This document shows, piece by piece, positions 52,187-61,326 of a DNA stretch of 64,000 bases; position 1 is the stretch's first letter, and each line of letters opens with the position of its first letter. The DNA is from JANMZO01 sp963763135 (lineage in GTDB: Bacteria; Actinomycetota; Acidimicrobiia; Acidimicrobiales; JANYDT01), in NCBI GenBank assembly GCA_963763135.1, contig CAVXNJ010000003.1, forward strand, positions 186,001 through 250,000, written 5' to 3'. The notes under the pieces are model-generated. The model saw only the letters and a program-made list of their open reading frames with translations, searched no databases and had not been told where the DNA came from. The translations under genes and the position numbers were made by a program.

Positions 52187-52588
52187 CTAACGCTTCGGCT
52201 CGTGCCCGTCGTCGGGGTGGTCACTGCGGCGACGCGCCGGGCGATTCGGTGCCTGGCGTCGTTGGGCCACGGCCGACGAGGTGTCGATGAGGCGGTGGGA
52301 AATTGCCGAGAATCCCTGATGGGCGTAGTGGCGAAGGTGGCCGACAAGTGCGAACGAACCGGCGAGCATTGCGAGGAATCCGACGTAACTGATTGCCACG
52401 TGTCGTCCGAGGCCGAGCACAACCAGGCCGAGCCCGCCTATGACTCCGACTATGCCAACAACGATCGGGGCTCGGGGAGCGACCGGTGTTCCGGTAACCC
52501 CAACGGCCCGCGCCAAACCCGGGTCGTTGTCGTAAAAGCTCCGCTCGATCTCCTCGAGCATCTTTTGCTCTTCTTCGGAAAGCGGCAC
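52187..52588 (-). CDS. DUF3040 membrane protein
   Basis: 133 residues from GTG 52588 (VPLSEEEQKMLEEIERSFYDNDPGLARAV), with an aagagg site upstream. Two membrane helices follow (PIVVGIVGVIGGLGLVVLGL and ISYVGFLAMLAGSFALVGHL), then a basic tail (RRQAPNRPARRRSD). DUF3040 is confined to actinobacteria and often lies near dinB and the cell-division cluster. Function unknown. It converges on dinB. Confidence 0.9.
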   Translation of the reverse strand: MPLSEEEQKMLEEIERSFYDNDPGLARAVGVTGTPVAPRAPIVVGIVGVIGGLGLVVLGLGRHVAISYVGFLAMLAGSFALVGHLRHYAHQGFSAISHRLIDTSSAVAQRRQAPNRPARRRSDHPDDGHEPKR

Positions 52589-52758
52589 GAAAAACCTCTT
52601 TTTGCCGGATGGGACGTGATGAAGTCTGTCACACCAGCCGGTCAAGCAATGGTGAACATAGCGAGTCTCGCGCAGATCGCAAGATTGGACAACGTTTCCC
52701 GTGGTGGAAGCCGAATGTTTCCCGACGATGGACGTGGACGGCGCAGAAAACCGTCGGG

Positions 52759-55110
52759 TTAGCGTGGTCGATCGGGTGGCCGGGGCGCTGACGGTGTGGT
52801 TCGCTCCGAACCCGTCTTTCGGGGTGCTTCGAGCGTCGATGTGCGCAACGTGATCGACGACGAGAGCTCTTCCGCTCGAACGGCTTCGACGTCGGTGACC
52901 TCAGCGGGACTCTGCGACGCATAACGGGCGCGCTGGATGAGGGTGACCAGCTCGGGCAGTTCGGGGTGCTCCTCCGACAGCGGAGAGGCCACGGTGAGTT
53001 CGGTCGAGGTCCGCTCCGGCTGGGCGCCGACCCTGGTAGTGGCCTGCTTCCATGCGTGTTCGATTCGGATCTCGGCCCCGGTGCGCTCTCGTACGCGAGC
53101 CGGTGTGGGCATGATCTCGTCGATGTCGTCAACGCGGCGACGTCGGAGCAGCAGCACCGCCGCAACGCCGGCCGCCACGACTAGTAGAAGCGCGACCGCG
53201 ACACGCCATCCGGTTGATGTCTTCGGAGCGGTGACGGGCGTGGCCGGCGGCGGCGGAGTCGTCGTGGTCGGGGTGGTTGGAACTGCGGCCACCACGGTGG
53301 TGGCCGGTGTCGGCGACGAATCCTCGGAGAGATCCTGCGCTTGCACGCCGGTGGTTTGCGCCAGCCCGGGAAACCCCCGGCCGGGAGTGGGTTCGAAAGG
53401 AAACCACGTGCCATCGCCCAGTCGAATCTCGGGCCATGCGTGCGCGTTCTTGCCGGTGACGTGAAACCTGCCGTCGGTCGGGTCGAAGCGCCCGGGGGTG
53501 AATCCGACCGCCACCCGCGCCGGAATTCCGAGCGATCGGGCCATCGCGGCAAACGCACCGGAGAACTGTTCGCAGTATCCCCGTCTATCGGTGAACAGGA
53601 ATCGTTCGAGAGCGGGCTCGCTCGACCCGGCCGGCACGTCGAGGGAGTACTCGAACTGGGTTCGGAAGAAGTCCTGAAGCGCGCGGGCCTTACCCACTGT
53701 CGTTGGTTGATCTTTCGTTATTTCGACTGCAAGCCGTCGGACGCGGTCAGGGAACGTGACGGGAAGCAACACGTCGGTGTCGTCGGCGACCGGGTGCGTG
53801 TCGTAGCGTTCGAGGTCACGAAGATCGAGATTGACCGGCGTGGCTGAGGTGATCTCGTACGTCGCCCCCGGACTGAGTGAGCGGCGGGCCAGGATCGTTT
53901 CGGTGCTTCCGGCGTAGGACACCCCTTCTATGTCGCCGCGGTAGCCCAGCGGAACGAACGCGGCCGGAAGCGATTCGGTTCCAAGCTCGCCAATCTGAAA
54001 GCGCTGGGTGAGGATCGTTGAGCCGTCGGGGACGGCGGAACGAATCGTGCCTCCGCTGTTGAGCTTGCGGAACTCCCCGGTGGACTGCCAGGACTCGCCG
54101 TTGAAATCGTCGAGCGCGGTGAGCCTCCAGTAGGAGCTCCCGTTGCCGCCGTCGGCGTCCCGTGACGTCACCGAGAATTGTTCGTTGTCGCTCTGCTTGA
54201 GAAGCCGGCGTTGGAGCGAGACGAGCGGGCTCGTTATCACCCGCTGTTTTGATTCGTTCTCGCTGACCCGCCAGTCGAGTGACGGCTGCCGCTCATCGAT
54301 TTCAAGGCGCTGCGACGTCCGGTTCGCCATGACGCCGAGCCCGGCGAAGGCCAGGCTGAGAATCAACGCGCTGCCGAGCAGAGAGCCCGGTTTATCGGCG
54401 AACCACAGTGTGCGACGCGAACGCTCGTGCAGCCCGATCGCGATGAGGTAGAGACTCAACGAGACGATGAGTGCGGCGACCCATGCGCCTTGGTGCGTGT
54501 TGCCCTTTCGGGGCGCGATGATGGCCGCGGCGATGGCGACGGCGCTCGGCGTAATGAGCGCACCGATCGGTGCTGGAATGCCGAAGCACATGAGATCGGC
54601 GGTCAGGCTCACGAGCCATGCGACGAGTCCTACGACCACGCCGAAGCCGATGAGCGACGGCGAGGGCGCCACGATGCGGTTGATCTGCTCCAGGGCGCCG
54701 ACCATCTCCTTTCGCGCCGCGCCGAATGTCGCACCGTCAAACGGAATGTCGTTCTTCGTGGTGAACCACACGCCCAGCACGACCGCTTCGACGATTGCCG
54801 AAGCCATCAGCGAAAACCATGACGGCACATGCAGAAGGCGGGCCATGGCGGGAACGGCCATTCCTGCGGCGAGTCCGATGACTATCGGTGTCTGTAGCTC
54901 GGTGTCAACGAAGATTCGGAGAAGGGAGAGGCACGCAACCGAGACGAACAACGCGAGCGACATGTTCACGGCGGCAAGGGTGATGCCGCGCCGAAATTTC
55001 GGTGACCGCGAAAAGCGTGTCGTCGCGTTGCGTTCCGGGCCGACGACGAGGCGCCCGGTCGGGAAGTTCGGTGAATCGGACCGCGACCGGTCGAACACGG
55101 CGAAGCCCAT
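52759..55110 (-). CDS. Transglutaminase-like membrane protein (DUF3488/TgpA type)
   Basis: 783 residues from ATG 55110. The N-terminal third has about six membrane helices. The extracellular domain carries the transglutaminase core: Cys in DRRGYCEQFSGAFAAMARSLGIPARVAVGF, His in GKNAHAWPEI, and FEPTPG where many relatives have an aspartate. A Thr/Pro linker (PTTPTTTTPPPP), a last helix (GWRVAVALLLVVAAGVAAVLLL) and a cytoplasmic tail follow. It is in one operon with DUF58 and MoxR, a set widespread in actinobacteria and thought to act on extracytoplasmic proteins or the envelope. Confidence 0.9.
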   Translation of the reverse strand: MGFAVFDRSRSDSPNFPTGRLVVGPERNATTRFSRSPKFRRGITLAAVNMSLALFVSVACLSLLRIFVDTELQTPIVIGLAAGMAVPAMARLLHVPSWFSLMASAIVEAVVLGVWFTTKNDIPFDGATFGAARKEMVGALEQINRIVAPSPSLIGFGVVVGLVAWLVSLTADLMCFGIPAPIGALITPSAVAIAAAIIAPRKGNTHQGAWVAALIVSLSLYLIAIGLHERSRRTLWFADKPGSLLGSALILSLAFAGLGVMANRTSQRLEIDERQPSLDWRVSENESKQRVITSPLVSLQRRLLKQSDNEQFSVTSRDADGGNGSSYWRLTALDDFNGESWQSTGEFRKLNSGGTIRSAVPDGSTILTQRFQIGELGTESLPAAFVPLGYRGDIEGVSYAGSTETILARRSLSPGATYEITSATPVNLDLRDLERYDTHPVADDTDVLLPVTFPDRVRRLAVEITKDQPTTVGKARALQDFFRTQFEYSLDVPAGSSEPALERFLFTDRRGYCEQFSGAFAAMARSLGIPARVAVGFTPGRFDPTDGRFHVTGKNAHAWPEIRLGDGTWFPFEPTPGRGFPGLAQTTGVQAQDLSEDSSPTPATTVVAAVPTTPTTTTPPPPATPVTAPKTSTGWRVAVALLLVVAAGVAAVLLLRRRRVDDIDEIMPTPARVRERTGAEIRIEHAWKQATTRVGAQPERTSTELTVASPLSEEHPELPELVTLIQRARYASQSPAEVTDVEAVRAEELSSSITLRTSTLEAPRKTGSERTTPSAPRPPDRPR

Positions 55111-55112
55111 GG

Positions 55113-56246
55113 CTACCGCCCGCTTCTCGAGGACAGGTGAATCGCGTGGTCCAACTCCGACTCGAGCCGATCGAGTGACGGAATCCGAAAGACGCTGTAC
55201 GAGCCTTCCTGCTGCTCGCCAACTCCACGACTCGAGCAACGGATGACCGGACCGCGGGCATTCACCGGCACAATGGTTTCGTCGGTGGCAACCACAACCC
55301 CGGTATCGAGAATCTCCAGCAGCGAAAACTCGCCCACGCTGGGCTCTCGGTCCGGAACAGCCCGACACAGGGCCGCCATGGCTTTCTCCGCTCCGGCATG
55401 GCGGGTGTGTCCGGAAGGGCCGACAAGGACCAACTCGACCTGCTCAAGCGGATCGACGGAGTACAGCAGTGAAGCTGCGACCGACAGCACCAGTTCGAAA
55501 TCCTTCGCGTTGGATGGTGCGGTGATGTCGGCGATGACGAGGTTGGTTCGGTCCGCTCGGTTCGTGCGCTGGCGGTCACGCACCATCAGGCGGTCGGCCC
55601 GGGCCGACGTCGGCCAGTGCACGTGCCGAAGATCGTCGCCGACGACGTATTCGCGAAGGTCGCCGGGCTCATGATCAGCGTTCGACGCGGACATTTCGAA
55701 CAACCGGCCCACGAGCAGCATGTCGAGAAAGCGGATCTCGGGCCATACGTGCACGGTTGTGGTCGGGAGCTGACTGAACGGAATTCGGGCGAGGCCGAGG
55801 GAATCGAAGATCGAAATGCGTCCGGGACCGAGGTGATGCAGCCCCCGGCTGAGAGTTCGTTCGTAGGTGAGGTCGCCGGACCGGCAGAGCCCGGCCGTGA
55901 GAGAACGACGAGCGAGGTCCGGGTCCGTCTCTACGGCCCTTGTCTCGATGTTCATCAGGTTTTCAACAATGGTGCAGTACGGAAGTCGTGTGAACCGGCC
56001 GGAAGCCCGAAGGGTCACGGGGAAGGGCCGGTTGGCGAACACGTTCGACGCCGGATGAAGTCGCACCACCCGGAGTTGTACGACCTTGGCCCGCACAAGT
56101 TGCAACCACACTGTCGTGATCATGACCAGCACGATCGCCATCAGCACGAGCCCGACGGTGGACAGCTCGGCCAACGCCAGAAACCGCCCGGCGACGAACA
56201 ACGCCATTCCGGCCAGGAAGAGAATGAGCCCTCGCCGCGTTGGCAT
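55113..56246 (-). CDS. DUF58 membrane protein
   Basis: 377 residues. Two membrane helices lie at the N-terminus (ILFLAGMALFVAGRFLALAEL, VGLVLMAIVLVMITTVWL). A beta domain precedes the DUF58 signature DLREYVVGDDLRHVHWPTSARADRLMVRDRQ, and a vWA-like region completes the protein. It is a partner of MoxR ATPases in complex assembly or chaperoning. It starts 12 bases from the MoxR stop and ends two bases before the transglutaminase start, so all three are cotranscribed. Confidence 0.92.
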   Translation of the reverse strand: MPTRRGLILFLAGMALFVAGRFLALAELSTVGLVLMAIVLVMITTVWLQLVRAKVVQLRVVRLHPASNVFANRPFPVTLRASGRFTRLPYCTIVENLMNIETRAVETDPDLARRSLTAGLCRSGDLTYERTLSRGLHHLGPGRISIFDSLGLARIPFSQLPTTTVHVWPEIRFLDMLLVGRLFEMSASNADHEPGDLREYVVGDDLRHVHWPTSARADRLMVRDRQRTNRADRTNLVIADITAPSNAKDFELVLSVAASLLYSVDPLEQVELVLVGPSGHTRHAGAEKAMAALCRAVPDREPSVGEFSLLEILDTGVVVATDETIVPVNARGPVIRCSSRGVGEQQEGSYSVFRIPSLDRLESELDHAIHLSSRSGR

Positions 56247-56258
56247 CGGCCTGCCCGG

Positions 56259-57238
56259 TTACTTCGATCGCCGAGCGGGGACCGGGATCGACTTCACGAT
56301 CTCGTTGATCACCGAGACATCATCGATCTGTCGGCTGGCACGCGGGTCGAGGAGGATGCGATGGGCAAGCACGGACTCGGCCAGGACCTGAATGTCGTCG
56401 GGCGTGACGAACGCCCGACCTGCCAGCAGGGCCCGGGCTCGCGCTCCGCGAAGCAGTGCGAGTGACCCACGAGGCGACGCTCCGAGGCGTACGGCCGAAT
56501 GGGACCGTGTCGCTTCGACGATGTCGAGAATGAAGCCCTTCAAAATGTCGGCGACGTGAACCTGACGCGCCGCCTCGATCAGCCACTGCATGTCGTCGAT
56601 GGAAGCGACCGCCCGAAGGTGATGAAGAGAGACGTCGGCGCCGTCTGTGTCAAGGACCATCTTCGACGCGTTGCGGTCGGGGTAGCCGAGCGACACTCGC
56701 ATCACGAAACGGTCGAGTTGGCTCTCGGGAAGTGGATACGTGCCGCGTTGTTCGATCGGGTTCTGGGTGGCGAGAACGAAGAACGGCTCCGGTAGGCGAC
56801 GGGTGATTGCGTCGACCGTCACCGCCCGTTCTTCCATGGCCTCGAGCAGCGCCGCCTGGGTCTTCTCCGGGCGCGGTTGATTTCGTCGCACAGAAGAATG
56901 TGGCTGAACACCGGTCCGGGACGGAATTCGAACGTTCCGGATTTCTGGTTGTAGAGCGTTACACCGACGACATCGGTCGGAAGAAGATCGGCGGTGAACT
57001 GGACCCGTCGCCAATCGGTTCCGAGCGAGAGCGCCAAGGCCTTGGCGAGCAGGGTTTTGCCCACACCGGGTACGTCGTCGATGAGAAGGTGACCGCCGGA
57101 AACAATGGCGGTGAGCGCCAAATCGATCTGTCGGCGCTTGCCGTGAAGAACCCGCTCAAGGTTGCCCGCGATGCGGTGGAGGAGGTTCTCGGCTATCACT
57201 TCGACGGGGGAAGTCGTGTTGACGTCAGTATTCGCCAT
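56259..57238 (-). CDS. MoxR-family AAA+ ATPase with a one-base deletion
   Basis: The N-terminal part from ATG 57238 has DDVPGVGKTLLAKALALSLG (Walker A) and SHILLCDEINRA (Walker B). The C-terminal part, in another frame, has PEKTQAALLEAMEERAVTVD, LATQNPIEQRGTYPLPESQLDRF and the lid domain. Adding one G to the ggg at 56869-56871 (one C on the coding strand) joins them as INRA-PEKTQAALLEAMEE, 326 residues, the family size. It acts as the ATP-driven chaperone of the DUF58/transglutaminase operon. It is first in that operon. Confidence 0.9.
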
Positions 57239-57372
57239 GCTTACGACGCTAGTCGTGGGTGGCGCGAAGTGGCCGTCATCTGAGTCAATTTCATGTCACC
57301 CTCCCCGGTGACCCTCGCGAGCGAAGTTCGCAGAGATGGTGGTACGGGAAGTCATGGGGTTAATGTGCAGAC

Positions 57373-58620
57373 ATGGACATGTCGTACCCCCCAGAAGCAG
57401 ATGTTTATCGCGCCAAGGTTCGGGCTTTTCTCAGCGCCAACCTTCCCGCAGGATTCGCCGGAACCGGCACCATGGAAGGGGAAGAAGCGACAGCGTTTGT
57501 GACGAGCTGGCGGAAGACCCTCTTCGAGAACGGGTACCTCGCGGTGAACTGGCCGAAGGAATACGGCGGCCAGAGCATGTCGGCGCTCGAATCCGTCGTC
57601 ATCGCCGAGGAGTTCGCCCGGGCCGGTGTTCCGCTCGGCGGCCCGAACGACGGTTTCGGTATCACCATGGTCGGCAACACGATCATCCGGTGGGGTACCG
57701 AGGAGCAGAAGAAGCACTATCTGCCACGGATTCTCTCGGGTGAAGACACCTGGTGCCAGGGCTATTCCGAGCCCAACGCCGGTTCTGACCTCGGCAACCT
57801 CGGCTGTCGCGCGGTTCTCGACGGTGACGAGTTCGTGGTTAACGGCCAGAAGATCTGGACCTCCGCCGGCCACCTGGCCGACCACATCTTTGTGCTCACC
57901 CGCACCGATGCCGACGCTCCCAAGCACAAGGGCATCTCGTTCCTGCTCATGGACATGCGTCAGCCCGGCGTGGAAGTTCGACCGATCCGCATGATTTCCG
58001 GCGAGAGCGAATTCAACGAAGTGTTCTTTACCGACGCCCGGGTGCCGAAGGAAAACGTTATCGGCGGCATGAACAACGGTTGGGCCGTCGCCATGACCCT
58101 GCTCGGCTTCGAGCGTGGCGAAGCGGCGGCAACCCAGTCGATCCGGTTCCAAAGCGAGTTCGAACGCCTCACCGAGTTGGCGAGGATCTACGGGAAAAGC
58201 GACGACCAGGTCATCCGGCAGCAGCTCGCGTGGTGCTACTCGCAGGTTCGCATCATGGAGTTCAGCGGAAAGCGTGTACTCACGCAGTTCCTCGCCGGCA
58301 AGCACCCGGGGCCCGATGCGTCGGTCGGCAAGCTGTTCTGGAGCGAGTACCACAAGAAGGTGACCGAACTGGCCATGGACATCATGGGTATGGACGGCCT
58401 CGCCCCCACCGGCCGGATTCCCGGTTCGGCGTTCGGACCCGACGAAGCGGGCGCGATGAACTCGACCAACTCGTGGGCCATGACGTTTCTCAACGCCCGG
58501 GCCGGAACGATCTATGCCGGTACCTCGCAGGTTCAGCGCAACATTCTGGGGGAGCAGGTTCTCGGCCTCCCGAAGGAGCCTCGAACTGACGACGGGGCCT
58601 GGAACCTGATCAAGAAGTAG
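57373..58620 (+). CDS. Acyl-CoA dehydrogenase family protein
   Basis: 415 residues. Flavoprotein that forms the alpha-beta double bond of an acyl-CoA. Motifs: VNWPKEYGGQSMSALESVVIAEEF, WCQGYSEPNAGSDLGNLGCRAV, GQKIWTSAGHLADHIFVLTRT, VFFTDARVPKENVIGGMNNGW and the C-terminal FLNARAGTIYAGTSQVQRNILGEQVLGLP. The long-form N-terminus and the TSQVQRN signature place it in a group often linked to branched, steroid-derived or other unusual acyl-CoAs in actinobacteria. Substrate not determined. It may be functionally linked with the two crotonases in the window. Confidence 0.93.
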   Translation: MDMSYPPEADVYRAKVRAFLSANLPAGFAGTGTMEGEEATAFVTSWRKTLFENGYLAVNWPKEYGGQSMSALESVVIAEEFARAGVPLGGPNDGFGITMVGNTIIRWGTEEQKKHYLPRILSGEDTWCQGYSEPNAGSDLGNLGCRAVLDGDEFVVNGQKIWTSAGHLADHIFVLTRTDADAPKHKGISFLLMDMRQPGVEVRPIRMISGESEFNEVFFTDARVPKENVIGGMNNGWAVAMTLLGFERGEAAATQSIRFQSEFERLTELARIYGKSDDQVIRQQLAWCYSQVRIMEFSGKRVLTQFLAGKHPGPDASVGKLFWSEYHKKVTELAMDIMGMDGLAPTGRIPGSAFGPDEAGAMNSTNSWAMTFLNARAGTIYAGTSQVQRNILGEQVLGLPKEPRTDDGAWNLIKK

Positions 58621-58697
58621 CCGGAAACGAAACGGACGGCCAACAACTCCGCCGGTTGCGCCCAAATGCCGGAAATGCGCTGTAGCGTGTCGGGGTA

Positions 58698-59063
58698 ATG
58701 GTGAACGAACCATCGTTACCCCCGACACCCGCGGTTTCGAGCGGGATGTCCGCGGCGAACCAGCTTCGCCGCGCGCCGTTCGGGCAGTTGCGCGGCGAAA
58801 CCGGGATGGTTCCGGTCGTGTGGTCGGTTCTTCGCCGACCTCAACTTTGGCCGGAGGCGCTGCGGGTTGTCAGGCGTTTTGCCCGACGCGGATGGTGGAG
58901 GTCATGGCCGCCGATTCCCACGCCACCCTCCGATTACCTCGCGTTTCGAATACAGACGCACAATGGTGGAGCGGGCGGCTCGGATGGTGCGGCGGCGCCG
59001 AACACCGCTGATGTACTGGCGTTTCTGAAATGGACCGGGTCAAACCGGCAGGTCCTGGGATAG
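58698..59063 (+). CDS. Small conserved actinobacterial protein, unknown
   Basis: 121 residues. The core is RRPQLWPEALRVVRRFARRGWWRSWPPIPTPPSDYLAFRIQTHNG and DVLAFLKWTG, a pattern I recognise from short, uncharacterised actinobacterial proteins. The first 40 residues are probably disordered, and an internal start at 58746 (MSAANQ) is possible. No enzyme motif or membrane helix. It ends nine bases before the HNH nuclease gene, so the two are likely cotranscribed. Confidence 0.75.
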   Translation: MVNEPSLPPTPAVSSGMSAANQLRRAPFGQLRGETGMVPVVWSVLRRPQLWPEALRVVRRFARRGWWRSWPPIPTPPSDYLAFRIQTHNGGAGGSDGAAAPNTADVLAFLKWTGSNRQVLG

Positions 59064-59072
59064 CCTCGCTTC

Positions 59073-59588
59073 ATGGCCGGCGCACTCGTACTCAACGCTT
59101 CATATGAGCCGTTGTGTGTCGTGCCGGTGCGCCGGGCGATCGTTTTGGTGCTGAACCGTAAGGCCGAAATGGTCTCGGCGACCGATACTGCGATGCGGTC
59201 GGAACGCAATGCGTTCGCTACTCCGTCGGTGATTCGCCTCGTGCATTTCGTGCGGGTCCCGTTCCGCACTCGTGTGCCGCTCAACCGTCGGGCGATCTTC
59301 ATGCGAGACGGCAACCGGTGCCAGTACTGCGGGGCGACGGCCGAGAACATCGACCATGTGATGCCCCGTTCGCGCGGTGGCGAGCACGTCTGGGAGAACG
59401 TCGTGGCCGCATGTCAGCCGTGCAACGCGAAAAAGGGCGACAAGCTCCTGGAGAACACCGCCATGGTGCTGCGCAAACGTCCCCAGGCTCCGCACGCCCT
59501 CACGTGGGTTCTGGTCGCGGTAGGCAATGTACGCCCCGACTGGGAGCCGTTTCTCGGGATCGAGCGCTCGGGGGCCATGTCGGCATAA
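59073..59588 (+). CDS. HNH endonuclease
   Basis: 171 residues. An N-terminal conserved region (ALVLNASYEPLCVVPVRRAIVLVLNRKAEMV) is followed by the HNH zinc-finger nuclease: RDGNRCQYCGATAENIDHVMPRSRGGEHVWENVVAACQPCN, with the C-x2-C pairs and catalytic His present. This standalone chromosomal HNH family is almost universal in actinobacteria and is not linked to phage or homing elements here. Cellular role unknown. Confidence 0.92.
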   Translation: MAGALVLNASYEPLCVVPVRRAIVLVLNRKAEMVSATDTAMRSERNAFATPSVIRLVHFVRVPFRTRVPLNRRAIFMRDGNRCQYCGATAENIDHVMPRSRGGEHVWENVVAACQPCNAKKGDKLLENTAMVLRKRPQAPHALTWVLVAVGNVRPDWEPFLGIERSGAMSA

Positions 59589-59691
59589 CTCGGTGGCGCG
59601 GCCGTCGTTGGGACCTTGTCGGCATAACTGTTTGTGCCCGGTGGCCTCCGGTCAACCGTCGTAACACCCCGGAGGCGCTAGCGTTTCCCCG

Positions 59692-61233
59692 GTGCGCGTA
59701 TTTCCTCAACGCTTGAAGCGGGCCTTCGTCCCTATTGTCACGTTGGGTGCAGTTGTAGCGGCCGGTGTGGGCCTGTTCGACGGTGCGAGCTCCCTGGGCG
59801 GGGAGCGCGCCACCGCCGCTCGAAAACCCTCGATCCTTCGGAGCGGGTCGTCTTCGCTCAAGTGGAAAAATTGCACCGACGGGCTCGGTTTTGAATGTGC
59901 TTCGCTCGATGTGCCGATCGACTACACAAAACCGACCGGACCGAAGATTTCGGTCGGACTCACCCGGGTTCCGGCTCGAAACCAGTCGAAGAAGATTGGC
60001 GTGCTGCTCGTCAACCCCGGTGGTCCCGGCGCCTCCGGACGCAAGTTCGCACGGCAGTTGGCCTTCGGCGCGTTGCCGGCCGAGGTGCGCGACCGGTTCG
60101 ACCTGATCGGTTGGGACCCCCGCGGGGTCGGCGTCACGATGACGATCAAGTGCCTGGCCGACAAGGATTTTGACCGGATCAACGCCCTGGACCCGACGCC
60201 CGACACCCCGGCGGAGTTCGACCAGTTCGTGGCGGGCGTCAAGGAGTTCGCCGACGGGTGTTCCAAGCGCAACGGTGACAAACTGAAGTTCGCCGCCACC
60301 GATGACGTGGTGAATGACATGGACCGGATCCGTGAAGCGCTCGGCGTCGAGCAGATCAGCTACATGGGTTTTTCGTACGGTACCTACCTCGGGGCGAAAT
60401 ACGCCGACCGCTACCCCAAGCGGGTCCGGGCGTTCATGCTCGACGGGGCCCTCGACCCGACTGTCGATTCCGACGAACGCGTGCGACGCCAAGCGGTCGG
60501 GTTCGAGAAGGAGCTCAACGAGTTTTTCCTGGCGTGCGACAAGGCGGGCTGTCCGTTCGCCAACGGCGACGAAACCGCGGCACAGGCGTTTGACCGGATC
60601 ATGAACGGCATCGAATCGAAACCGCTCAACGGTGGTGGCGGCCGTCTCCTTGGGCCCGGGGAAGGTTGGACCGGCGTTCTGACCGGCCTCTACAGCAAGG
60701 AACAGGGTTGGCCGATTCTCCGGTCGGCGTTGCGGGGAGCGAACAAAGGCGACGGATCCGCTCTCCTCGCCATGTACGACCAGTACGCGAATCGGGGACC
60801 CGATGGCGTGTACGAAAACGTCACCGATGCCAACGCGGCCACGAACTGCCTTGATGTGCCGGCGTCAAAGGTTGTGAGTCATTACGCGGACCTGGCTGAT
60901 GAGTTCGCCAGGACCGCACCCAGGTTCGGTCGATTCGCCGCGCTTTCGTCGATGGTGTGTGCGTTCTGGAAGATCCCGGTTCGCGGCTCGCTGGCCCCGG
61001 TGAAGGCCGTTGGTTCGTCGCCGATTCTGGTGATCGGAACCACCCGCGACCCGGCCACTCCCTATGTGTGGGCCCAGTCGCTCTCCCAGCAGTTGCAGGG
61101 GTCGGTCCTGCTGACCTACGACGGCGACGGCCACACGGCGTTTCTGACTCGCAACCAATGCATCCGTGACGTAGTCACGCCGTACATGGTCGAGCTCGTG
61201 GTTCCGAAGGCCGGCATCGTCTGCAAATCCTGA
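59692..61233 (+). CDS. Secreted alpha/beta-hydrolase, TAP-like peptidase
   Basis: 513 residues. A signal or anchor helix lies at about 8-28 (FVPIVTLGAVVAAGVGLFDGA). The oxyanion segment VLLVNPGGPGASG is followed by the nucleophile Ser in MGFSYGTYLGAKYA (about 225). The C-terminal TAP domain carries Asp in IGTTRDPATPY (about 452) and His in DGDGHTAFL (about 480). Paired cysteines are typical of the exported family (tripeptidyl aminopeptidase/SlpD type). It cleaves short peptides from the N-terminus outside the cell. Specificity inferred. Confidence 0.92.
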   Translation: MRVFPQRLKRAFVPIVTLGAVVAAGVGLFDGASSLGGERATAARKPSILRSGSSSLKWKNCTDGLGFECASLDVPIDYTKPTGPKISVGLTRVPARNQSKKIGVLLVNPGGPGASGRKFARQLAFGALPAEVRDRFDLIGWDPRGVGVTMTIKCLADKDFDRINALDPTPDTPAEFDQFVAGVKEFADGCSKRNGDKLKFAATDDVVNDMDRIREALGVEQISYMGFSYGTYLGAKYADRYPKRVRAFMLDGALDPTVDSDERVRRQAVGFEKELNEFFLACDKAGCPFANGDETAAQAFDRIMNGIESKPLNGGGGRLLGPGEGWTGVLTGLYSKEQGWPILRSALRGANKGDGSALLAMYDQYANRGPDGVYENVTDANAATNCLDVPASKVVSHYADLADEFARTAPRFGRFAALSSMVCAFWKIPVRGSLAPVKAVGSSPILVIGTTRDPATPYVWAQSLSQQLQGSVLLTYDGDGHTAFLTRNQCIRDVVTPYMVELVVPKAGIVCKS

Positions 61234-61326
61234 TCGCGGCGCAACTTCAGGTTTTGATCGGGGTGGCAGAGGGTGCCCGGTGTTTGACGCTGAGTGATCT
61301 AGGCTGTGAGCAGGTTAATTGTGCTC

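Noticed and set aside
59073..59588. HNH nuclease as part of a mobile or defence element
   Set aside because: Standalone family common in actinobacterial chromosomes. No phage, restriction or recombinase genes nearby.
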